Assembly: GCA_964577375.1 (NCBI GenBank)
Contig: CAZNYW010000015.1
Coordinates: 1 to 64,000, forward strand
Direction: 5' to 3'
DNA length: 64,000 nucleotides
Origin: DATKUC01 sp964577375
Lineage (GTDB): Bacteria > Spirochaetota > Spirochaetia > DSM-27196 > DATKUC01
Under the pieces are notes generated by a model. It searched no databases, had not been told where the DNA came from, and saw nothing but the letters and a program-made list of their open reading frames with translations. Positions 9,087 to 16,231 of this stretch are shown here, piece after piece; positions within the stretch are counted from its first letter, which is position 1, and the number at the start of each line of letters is the position of its first letter. The translations under genes and the position numbers were made by a program.

Positions 9087-10199
9087 ATGGAAAGTGTTTC
9101 GGGAAGTGATCGTAATAACCTGCAGGCATTTGCTCGAAAGCTGGTCGACCAGGAGGCGGCCAGGATCATCGTCCCGCCCTACGAAAACCGCGAAGGCTTC
9201 TGGTTCGGCGCGGGAAACCTCTCTGTCGGCCCCGATGGCCGGTTCTACCTGGTGGGCAGGTACCGGAATTTCGGCGATTCCCGAACCGGGCTCGGCGCCG
9301 GGACACGCGGGCTGGAGCTCGCCATTTTCCGCTCCGAGACCGGAACGAAGGACTTCATCAAAATCCTGAGCTTCGGCAAGGCGGATCTCAATGCAGGATC
9401 CAGGGAGGTGATTTCGATCGAGGGCGCGAAGCTTCTGTTCGGCGAGGAAGGCGTTGAGCTTTTTGTTTCGACCGAAAAGAGCGGAATCAGCTATCCTCCC
9501 GGGCTCGAAGACTTTCTCAAGCCGGGCACCGGCGTCTGGACCATCGATCACCTGCGCGCCGCGTCGGTCGAGGAGCTTGCCGGGGCGCCCGTGAGCACGC
9601 TCATCGAGTGCACGGATCCCCGCTGGCTTCACGTGAAGGATCCGGTTGTCTACCGGCCCGGCAACGGCGACACGGTGCTCTATTACTGCACGCACCCCTT
9701 CAGCTGGTCGAGCGCCAACACCGGAATGGCGGTACGGCCGGCGGGAAGCAGCAGCTTCGGCGACCCGGACTACGAGCGATTTTCGCGCGGCTTCACCTGG
9801 GACGTCGCGGCAAGCCGGGTCACCTCGCTGTGCCCCATTCCCCGAGTCGGCGCCTTCGCCGCTTTTCAGGAGCCGGTACTTCTCTTTTACGACGGCGCCG
9901 AGTCGATGCGCCGGTACGAGGAGCACGCCTCCGCGGTGCACCGGCCCAGAGGCTACTCCTGCGAAGAGCTCGGCGGCGCGGCCTACGCCGATTCGGCGGA
10001 GTCCGGACGCATCGAGCGGCTGTCGCAGACGCTGCCCGATTTTGTCAGCCCGAACGGCACAGGCTGCAGCCGCTACGTTGACGTCCTCGTGACCGGCGAC
10101 GGCTACTACGTCACCTGGCAGCAGTCGCAGCCCGACCGGTCGCAGCCCCTTGTGATGAACTTCGTACCGAGGGACGAGGCGGAGGCGCTGCTGCGCTAG
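9087..10199 (+). CDS. Predicted five-bladed beta-propeller (glycoside-hydrolase-like) protein
   Basis: 370 residues, no signal peptide, no membrane segment. Repeated blocks such as GNLSVGPDGRFYLVGRYRN and WLHVKDPVVYRPGNGDTVLYYCTHP resemble blades of GH43/GH32-type or sialidase-like propellers, in which strand-end acidic residues are catalytic; I cannot assign a family firmly. It is the last gene of the ROK-importer operon (49 bp after the permease, AAGGAG 10 nt before ATG), so a cytoplasmic role on the imported saccharide is the natural inference. The opposite strand is open for long stretches because of GC bias, not because it codes. Confidence 0.6.
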   Translation: MESVSGSDRNNLQAFARKLVDQEAARIIVPPYENREGFWFGAGNLSVGPDGRFYLVGRYRNFGDSRTGLGAGTRGLELAIFRSETGTKDFIKILSFGKADLNAGSREVISIEGAKLLFGEEGVELFVSTEKSGISYPPGLEDFLKPGTGVWTIDHLRAASVEELAGAPVSTLIECTDPRWLHVKDPVVYRPGNGDTVLYYCTHPFSWSSANTGMAVRPAGSSSFGDPDYERFSRGFTWDVAASRVTSLCPIPRVGAFAAFQEPVLLFYDGAESMRRYEEHASAVHRPRGYSCEELGGAAYADSAESGRIERLSQTLPDFVSPNGTGCSRYVDVLVTGDGYYVTWQQSQPDRSQPLVMNFVPRDEAEALLR

Positions 10200-10210
10200 C
10201 GCAGCAGCGC
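10185..10210. terminator. Long palindrome at the convergent gene ends
   Basis: GCGCTGCTGCGC, TA, GCGCAGCAGCGC: perfect 12-bp arms that include the stop codon of the 9087 gene. It can fold in both transcripts, and the minus-strand gene ends 13 bp away, so it may serve as a bidirectional terminator although no U-tract follows. Confidence 0.5.
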
Positions 10211-10222
10211 TTGCACGTTGCG

Positions 10223-11248
10223 TTACTTCTGCGCGAGCGGTTCGATGATATCCGATGCCGGATAGGACGAGGGGATCAGTCCCATCGTGGCCATCCGTCG
10301 GATCGAATCCTGATATCGCGCGGTGTCTATATAGCCGTAGCCGTTCGGCGATTGCCACAGGTCGGCAGTGGCGCCGAGGGCACTGGTGAGGAAGGGCCGC
10401 TGGCTCGCGTCGGTGCCGTTGATGTACTTCATCGCGATGGTGACCGATTCGTCGGGATGGGCGGCGGTGTACTCCATTGCCTTTCTGGTTGCCGCAAAGA
10501 ACCGCGCAAGCACCGCCGCGCGCTTTGCCAGGTCCGCTTTCGAGCTTATGAAGGACGAGCTCACCAGATTCGAAAAGCTCATCACATCCCACTCGTTGAT
10601 CGGAACGTTCATCTCACGAAGTTTCACCGTCTCGTTGGTGACGAACACAACCGCGCCGGCGATCTTGTTGCTGAGAAGGGCGGGAATCTGCGTGTAGCCG
10701 ATCTTCTCGACGTGCACCTTGCCCTTCAAGTTGTAGCGGTCGAGGAAAAGCTGCAGCCCGATGTAACTTGTCCCGAACAGCTCAGGCACACCGATGGTTT
10801 TCCCGGCAAAGTCGGCAGGTGAGCTGATTTCTCCCTTCTTTGCGACGATCGCCACCGGATAGCGCTGGTAGTACTGAAACGCAGCGGCAAGCGCAAGCCC
10901 TTTGGAGCCTGCGATTATGAGCTGGTCGGAATCAGCGAGCCCAACGTCGATCTTTCCGGCGAGCAGCAGCGAGTAGATGTCCATTCCAAACCCGTACTCG
11001 ATGTTCAGATCTATTCCGGCATCCTTGTAGAATCCCTTGTCCATGCCGACGTAGAGCGGCGTGAACTGAATGTTCGGAATGTAGGCGATGGCCAGTTTTA
11101 CCTGGTCGAGCTGCTGCGCGTGCGCGAAGGGAAGCACGGCCGTCATGAGCAGCAGAACCAGTCCGGCCAGCTTCGGCGTCGATGCCCGCGGCCGGGTAAG
11201 CCAGTCGGCGACCTTCGCAACCCTGATGGTAGAACCACGTGAATGCAT
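10223..11248 (-). CDS. NMT1/THI5-like binding protein, predicted riboflavin-binding (RibY-like)
   Basis: About 341 residues with a signal peptide ending at FAHAQQ and a periplasmic NMT1-type domain (KLAIAYIPNIQFTPLYVGMD; GFGMDIYSLLLAGKIDVGLA; KTIGVPELFGTSY), the family of thiamine-pyrimidine and taurine binding proteins. AAGGAG at 11255-11260 abuts a first ATG (11254) but stands 6 nt before the ATG at 11248, so I prefer 11248. It lies 2 bp downstream of the fused transporter gene that carries an FMN riboswitch; riboflavin or a flavin precursor is therefore the likely ligand, as in RibXY-type systems proposed from FMN-riboswitch regulons. Confidence 0.8.
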   Translation of the reverse strand: MHSRGSTIRVAKVADWLTRPRASTPKLAGLVLLLMTAVLPFAHAQQLDQVKLAIAYIPNIQFTPLYVGMDKGFYKDAGIDLNIEYGFGMDIYSLLLAGKIDVGLADSDQLIIAGSKGLALAAAFQYYQRYPVAIVAKKGEISSPADFAGKTIGVPELFGTSYIGLQLFLDRYNLKGKVHVEKIGYTQIPALLSNKIAGAVVFVTNETVKLREMNVPINEWDVMSFSNLVSSSFISSKADLAKRAAVLARFFAATRKAMEYTAAHPDESVTIAMKYINGTDASQRPFLTSALGATADLWQSPNGYGYIDTARYQDSIRRMATMGLIPSSYPASDIIEPLAQK

Positions 11249-11250
11249 AT

Positions 11251-12831
11251 TCATCTCCTTGAACCCATACGTCTTCTTTTCTGAATAATCGCGAACACTG
11301 CACTCGCTATGCCGAAGTAGGAGAGCCCGAGGATGCCGAGCCAGAGCAGGCCGACGAACATGAGCTCCATATCGAAGTTCGCTTTCGCGAGATTGACGAG
11401 CGAGCCGAGCCCCTCCTGGCCGGAGACGAACTCTCCGACCACCGCTCCGATCACTGAAAAGGTTATTGAAACCTTGATTCCGCTGAAGATCACCGGAAGA
11501 GCCGCCGGCAGCTCGAACTTGGTGAAGGCGCGTCCGCGCGACGGTTTGTAGAATCGAACGAGCGTACGCACACGTTCCTCCGCAATGTGGATAGCGGAAA
11601 TGTTGTTTATCAGCATCGGGAAGAACATCAGTATTACGGCCGTGACCACCTTGGGGGCAAGGCCGAAGCCGAACCACAGCACCAGAAACGGCGCGAGCGC
11701 CACCGCCGGAATGGTGTTGAGCGAAATGAGGTGCGGCATCAGCAGGTTCGATGCAACCTTTGATTTCGCTATTCCGTAACCAAGAACGAGCGTGAGGACG
11801 AACGCTATCAGAAATCCCAGCGCCGACTCGTAAACAGTTGCCGCAAGATTGGGCAGAATCGAACCGTCGGCAAGTGTTGTGATGAATCGCCTGAGAATCG
11901 CGGCGGGGGCCGGGAATATGTAGTCAGGAATCTTGAAGTAGCTCTTTATGAGCGCGAGCAGGAAGAAGATTGCCACCGCTTCGACCGGTACGAGCCAGCG
12001 ATTGTAGCTTCTTTTCAGGCTTCTCCTGAGCCGGTCTCCCACGCCCGTCCGGACCTTCTCCGGGCCCGCGTCGACCGAAGGTTCCGGACGCATGTTCCAC
12101 AGTGCTTTCGCCTCCGCTCGAATTGAGTTGTCGACCCTCGATTCTGCAGGCGTGAGCGAAAACTGCTCCCGCATCTCCTTGCCGTTTCGCTCGATCCGCT
12201 CGGTCTTGATGATGCCTGCGGGTTTGTTCGACAGCACATAAACGGTGTCGGAGAGGAAGCAGGCCTCCTCGACCGAGTGCGTCACCATAACGACTGTCTG
12301 GTTGGTGCGCGCATGGATGTTCTTGATGAGGATATTCAGCCGCTCACGGCTTATGATATCGAGCGAGGAGAACGGCTCGTCGAGGACCAGAAGCTCCGGG
12401 CGGGTCACCAGCGCGCGTGCGATCTCCACCCGCTTCTTCATGCCGCCGGAGAGCTCGTTCGGAAACAGGTGCTCGTAGCCGTCCAGGCCGACCGTTTCGA
12501 GTATCTGAAGGGCGCGTTCGCGGACCTCTTCGGTCACCGGCATGCCGCGGGACTCGAACGGAAGAAGAACATTCGAGAGCGCATCCCGCCACTCGAGCAG
12601 GGAGTCATGCTGAAAGACGAAGGACCTGTTGTAGGTTCCCACCTGCACGGCGCCGTTGAAGTGCGAGTGCATCCCCAGAAGGATATAGAGCAGAGTGGTC
12701 TTTCCACATCCGGAGGGGCCGACGAATGACACAAACTGATTGCGCCGCACTTCGAATGAGATGTCGCGCAACACAGGATTTGTAAAGGCGAAATTCAGAT
12801 TTTGAACGTTTATGAGCGTTCCATCTTCCAT
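11251..12831 (-). CDS. Fused ABC ATPase-permease, predicted riboflavin importer (RibX-like)
   Basis: One 526-residue reading frame with two usually separate subunits. Residues 1-250 are an SsuB/TauB-like ATPase (Walker A GPSGCGKTT at 38-46, Q-loop FVFQHDSLLEW, signature LSGG 127-130, Walker B LLVLDEP 147-153, switch His185). After a linker of about 35 residues, 280-526 is an SsuC/ThiX-like permease with six membrane segments and the loop ERVRTLVRFYKPSRGRAFTKFELP. ATG 12831 has GGAG 8 nt upstream. There is no stop or frameshift at the junction. It is the first gene after the FMN riboswitch. A functional importer would be a homodimer of this fusion with the 10223 binding protein. Confidence 0.88.
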   Translation of the reverse strand: MEDGTLINVQNLNFAFTNPVLRDISFEVRRNQFVSFVGPSGCGKTTLLYILLGMHSHFNGAVQVGTYNRSFVFQHDSLLEWRDALSNVLLPFESRGMPVTEEVRERALQILETVGLDGYEHLFPNELSGGMKKRVEIARALVTRPELLVLDEPFSSLDIISRERLNILIKNIHARTNQTVVMVTHSVEEACFLSDTVYVLSNKPAGIIKTERIERNGKEMREQFSLTPAESRVDNSIRAEAKALWNMRPEPSVDAGPEKVRTGVGDRLRRSLKRSYNRWLVPVEAVAIFFLLALIKSYFKIPDYIFPAPAAILRRFITTLADGSILPNLAATVYESALGFLIAFVLTLVLGYGIAKSKVASNLLMPHLISLNTIPAVALAPFLVLWFGFGLAPKVVTAVILMFFPMLINNISAIHIAEERVRTLVRFYKPSRGRAFTKFELPAALPVIFSGIKVSITFSVIGAVVGEFVSGQEGLGSLVNLAKANFDMELMFVGLLWLGILGLSYFGIASAVFAIIQKRRRMGSRR

Positions 12832-12859
12832 TCAACCGTCTCCGCGTATCCTCGTGGAG

Positions 12860-12890
12860 GGAATGGGAGAGGAGAAGATCAAGAAAGGAT
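12860..12890 (-). promoter_or_regulatory. Possible switching element of the FMN riboswitch
   Basis: On the minus strand the leader downstream of the aptamer holds CCTTTCT, TCTTCTCC and TCTCCCAT. These complement AGAAAGG, GGAGAAGA and ATGGGAGA at the aptamer 3' end. Such pairing would compete with helix P1 and is how many riboswitches switch. There is no clear intrinsic terminator, so translational control is possible. Confidence 0.4.
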
Positions 12891-12927
12891 GTTACTAGAC
12901 AGACTACTATCGACCGGAACACCTTTC

Positions 12928-13048
12928 TCTCTTCTCCCATCCAGACTTGCACTGTCGGTAACGGAATTTCACCGTTTCCCCCACTGGCGTGGCTGCCAGG
13001 GATAGCGGACTGTAACCGCCGGTTGGGATTTCTCCCTCCCTCGAAGAA
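12928..13048 (-). promoter_or_regulatory. FMN riboswitch (RFN element)
   Basis: On the minus strand the hallmark RFN segments occur in order: a CTTC P1 strand, GGGAGGGAGAAATCCC, AACCGGCGGTTACAGTCCGC, GGTGAAATTCCGTTACCGA, CAGTGCAAGTCTGGATGGGA and closing GAAG. The conserved ACCGGCGGT, GTGAAATTCC, ACCGACAGT and AGTCTGGATGGGAGAAG blocks fit the known aptamer. It precedes the fused importer gene by about 100 nt, so FMN should repress the importer. Confidence 0.95.
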
Positions 13049-13064
13049 AAAAGGTTATGAGTGA

Positions 13065-13093
13065 TAGATACGATTTTGCCGGAGATTAGTCAA
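13065..13093 (-). promoter_or_regulatory. Promoter of the riboswitch transcript
   Basis: Minus strand: TTGACT (13088-13093), a 17-bp spacer and TATCTA (13065-13070). Initiation near 13058 would place the aptamer at the very 5' end of the message. The -35 is good, the -10 weak. Confidence 0.5.
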
Positions 13094-13098
13094 GTGAT

Positions 13099-15222
13099 TC
13101 AACTTCCGTCCGAGGCCGGGGCAAGTCCCATCCCTGCCAGGAGCGCCTGGAATCTCGCGTCGCCTTCGAGGAAGCGAAGGGCAGGGTCGCGGATGTCCCA
13201 CACAAGATTGATGTCATGGAGCTCAGCCGCCTTCTCGAGGAGGCCGAGCGTACGCTCCCGGTCGGGGAGTCCGGCATAGGCACAGGCGAGGAGAAACGGT
13301 GAGAGAAAATCGAACTCCCTGTCCGATTCAATGCTGTCTATGAGCGACAGGGCCTCCTGCCGGCGGCCGCTGGCTCCGAGAGCGTAGGCGCGAAAGCAGG
13401 CGGGCTCCAACCCGCCTCCGTTCTCTTCAGCCCGGGCGAGCGCTGCAATTCCTTCGGTGTATCTGCCCAGTGCCACAAGCGAAGTGCCCTTGACCAGGTC
13501 TCCCATCCAGAACCGCCGCTTCGTAGCGCCCGGCGTAGTACAGTCGTGCGGCGACATTGACGAGCTTGGATTGATGCTGAGCGCGGTTCTGAACTCCAGC
13601 TCCGAGCCCGCCCAGTCCCAATCGAACAGGTAGAGAACGAACGCGCGAACCACGTGCGGAGCCGAAAGGTTCGGATCGAGGCGGATCGCCTCCTGCGCCA
13701 GCTCGTGCGCTCTCGGCATCGCCTGATCTGGAGGCAGCACCCCGAATTGAGCCGCACCCCAGTAGCAGTCTGCAAGCGCCGAAATCGCGAGAGCGAAGTC
13801 CGGTTCGAGCGCGATAGCACGCTCGAACTGTGCCTTCGCTTTCTGTACGCTCTCCGCGGTTATCTCGTGATGCGTGTAGTAGAGTCCTTCCAGGTAGGCT
13901 GCGTAGGCTTCGGGACCGGCTGGCCCCGAGACCGACGCCGTCGGGACCGCACCTCCTGTCCGCAACCCGAGCGTGGTCGCTATAGCGTTCACTGTCTTCC
14001 GCTCGGATGCGAGAAGCTGTGCCGGGTCGCTGCTGTAGACCTTCGCCCAAAGCAGGTGACCGGATCGTCCGTCCAGCAGCCGAAGCTGAAAGGCCGGCTC
14101 TCCCTGTGCGGTCAGAGCTTCGCCAGCGAGAACATAGGATGCGGCGGACGCCTTTGCCCATCGCAGATAGGTTCTGTCATTCCCGTCGGCTTGCGACATC
14201 GGCTGCGGCCGGAGGACCCGCAGACTGTCTATACGTGACAGATCGCCCGCGACCAGCGTGATGAAGCCTGCCGCATATCGGGGCGAACCCCGGCCCTCCG
14301 TGGCGTCGCCGGGCAGCGGTACCGCGACGGTCTGCGGGCCCGGACTGATCCGCGGCACCACGCTGAGCCCGGTGAGAAGGCCGATCGTGATAAGCGCTGC
14401 GAGCACAACCGGAAGCGCAGTCCACCCTCTCGGCCCTCGCGTGTCATCGCGCGCCGGTCCCATCCGTGTCCTCCGGCGACGAAGGTTATCTGCCAGATGG
14501 ACAGTCTCGCGTTCAGGCTCCGAATCGAACTCCCAGCGCAGTATATCCGCGCACCGTTCGAACTGGTGCAGTGCAAGCGAAGTTTCGCCCGCGTCCGCGT
14601 AGAGGCTCATGAGATTGCGGTGCGCGCTCTCGTCGAACGGATCGATTTCGAGCCTGCGTCGCGCGAGACCGATGGCCGCAGCGGTGTTGCCACTTGCTCT
14701 CAGCTCGTCGATCCGGGCGTCAAAAAGAATGATTGCGTCCGCACGAAGGTTTTCCGCCTGTCTCAGCTGCCACTCGGTGAAGTCGGAGCAGTCGGGAAGG
14801 GTAAATCCCTTGAGGAACTCACCCCGGTACAGATCGAGCGTGTCCTCGCCGTCCGGCGGCGAGGCAGCCGGTGGCGGGGCGCCGGCTGCCTGTTTCGCCA
14901 TGCACGCCGCAGCCGTTGTATGGACCACCTGCGCATCCACCGACACCTCCGCTTCCGGTGAGAGCATTATCCGGTCGGCTTCGGAGGAGAGAAGTGCTTC
15001 GCCGGTCAGGCTCTGAATCAGCGAGAGAGCCCTCCGCAGGGATGCGCGCGCCTCCGTCTGACCCTGCTGCGGCCAGAAAAGCGTCGCAAGATAGTCCCGG
15101 CTGTGCCACTCGCGGGTCAGCGCCAGGAATATCAGGAGAGCAAGGGTTTTTTTCCGCCCGAACTGCAGAACTCCGGTGTCTCGTATGACGAGCGGCGGAC
15201 CAAGCACCGAAATCGTAACCAT
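13099..15222 (-). CDS. SARP/BTAD-type regulator with membrane anchor, FlgO-like region and TPRs
   Basis: 707 residues: an OmpR-like winged helix (about 1-95, SRDYLATLFWPQQG), a bacterial transcriptional activation domain (about 110-250), one membrane helix (about 265-290), a region resembling FlgO/CadC-associated domains (FQLRLLDGRSGHLLWAKVYS) and C-terminal TPRs. A short stretch is out of frame: at about 13505-13565 the annotated frame gives MSPHDCTTPGATKRRFW, unlike any TPR, whereas the next frame gives VAARLYYAGRYEAAV, a good TPR helix. Two compensating indels would explain an open frame with a scrambled segment of about 17 residues. It may sense an envelope signal and act on DNA from the membrane; the target is unknown. 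Confidence 0.78.
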   Translation of the reverse strand: MVTISVLGPPLVIRDTGVLQFGRKKTLALLIFLALTREWHSRDYLATLFWPQQGQTEARASLRRALSLIQSLTGEALLSSEADRIMLSPEAEVSVDAQVVHTTAAACMAKQAAGAPPPAASPPDGEDTLDLYRGEFLKGFTLPDCSDFTEWQLRQAENLRADAIILFDARIDELRASGNTAAAIGLARRRLEIDPFDESAHRNLMSLYADAGETSLALHQFERCADILRWEFDSEPERETVHLADNLRRRRTRMGPARDDTRGPRGWTALPVVLAALITIGLLTGLSVVPRISPGPQTVAVPLPGDATEGRGSPRYAAGFITLVAGDLSRIDSLRVLRPQPMSQADGNDRTYLRWAKASAASYVLAGEALTAQGEPAFQLRLLDGRSGHLLWAKVYSSDPAQLLASERKTVNAIATTLGLRTGGAVPTASVSGPAGPEAYAAYLEGLYYTHHEITAESVQKAKAQFERAIALEPDFALAISALADCYWGAAQFGVLPPDQAMPRAHELAQEAIRLDPNLSAPHVVRAFVLYLFDWDWAGSELEFRTALSINPSSSMSPHDCTTPGATKRRFWMGDLVKGTSLVALGRYTEGIAALARAEENGGGLEPACFRAYALGASGRRQEALSLIDSIESDREFDFLSPFLLACAYAGLPDRERTLGLLEKAAELHDINLVWDIRDPALRFLEGDARFQALLAGMGLAPASDGS

Positions 15223-15351
15223 CTCTTTCCCCTCATCATAGGTCGGATCGAAAAAAATGCTTGTGGAACGATTCTGTGACGCTTTCCGGGACGGTCCGGG
15301 GACGGCCGGCAGCTACCCTGCAGGAGAATTTCGAGACTGCAGGAGGTCCGT

Positions 15352-16026
15352 ATGCGCAGAACATGTACCAGTTTGTCCGCGGCCGCGATCATTGTGATTC
15401 TCGCCGGCGCCGCAGTGTCCGCAGGGGCGCTTCAGGTGTCCGGCATTGCAGGAATGGCCGCCCGTGGGGACCTTGCGGGGTGTGCTGCCAGTATCCAGCG
15501 CGGGGAGAACGTCGACGCGGTGTCGCCGGGCGACAACCTTCGGCGAACGCCCCTCATGCTTGCAGCAAAGAATGGGAACGCTGCGGTAGCGAGCTTTCTG
15601 CTCGAGCACGGCGCCGAAGTGAACGCGAGAGATTTGCACCGGACAACGGCAATATACTACGCCGCAGAGGCGGGATACCCCGACATAGTCGAGCTGCTCG
15701 TCGACCACGGTTCCCAGCTCAATCCGCACATCCGCTTCGGTGACACGCCTCTCATCGCCGCAACGCGGGAAAATCACATGGAGGTGGTTCAGATCCTTCT
15801 TGCCGCGGGGGCCGATCCGTCGATTCGCGCCCGGGATACATCGGAAACTCCGGCGGCTCTTGCCCACCGTCTCGGCCATATTTCGATCGAGCAGCTTCTC
15901 ACTCGCGTCGCAAGCGGCGGTTGCTTTTATCCGGCGCCTATTCCCGATGACTCATCCACATCAGTCGGCAGCTACACAACGGACATGCTCATGTGGCCGG
16001 TTCCGCTCAAGCGTAACGAGCCCTGA
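15352..16026 (+). CDS. Secreted ankyrin-repeat protein
   Basis: 224 residues with a signal peptide (hydrophobic 8-25) and about four ankyrin repeats (RTPLMLAAKNGNAAVASFLLEHGAEVNARD; TAIYYAAEAGYPDIVELL in pieces). AGGAGG stands before the ATG. It is probably periplasmic, with a protein-binding role; the partner is unknown. It is divergent from the SARP/TPR regulator gene, with 129 bp between them. Confidence 0.85.
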   Translation: MRRTCTSLSAAAIIVILAGAAVSAGALQVSGIAGMAARGDLAGCAASIQRGENVDAVSPGDNLRRTPLMLAAKNGNAAVASFLLEHGAEVNARDLHRTTAIYYAAEAGYPDIVELLVDHGSQLNPHIRFGDTPLIAATRENHMEVVQILLAAGADPSIRARDTSETPAALAHRLGHISIEQLLTRVASGGCFYPAPIPDDSSTSVGSYTTDMLMWPVPLKRNEP

Positions 16027-16231
16027 TCACGGCCATGGCTCGCGGGCGGTAGCTCTCTGCAGGAGTTGCCGCCGGCAATCCTCTTCATTATGTTTATGAG
16101 GTGCTGACCTTCACCGGAAGCGCCTGATGCATCAATTCTCTCCCGCCATGACGGGGCCCGATCTCCGGCCCGCCTGTGTGACTGTCACACACAGACCCAC
16201 TCCAATTCATTGTTACAGAAAGGAACACGTT

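Noticed and set aside
9069..10592. Very long open frame on the minus strand opposite the propeller gene
   Set aside because: Low-complexity Arg/Gly/Ala-rich translation, no family resemblance, no ribosome site; it mirrors the codon bias of the plus-strand gene and runs into the binding-protein gene.
11251..12831. Idea that the ATPase-permease fusion is a missed stop or frameshift
   Set aside because: The frame is open throughout, codon use is uniform and the linker reads naturally, so I accept a true fusion, subject to resequencing.
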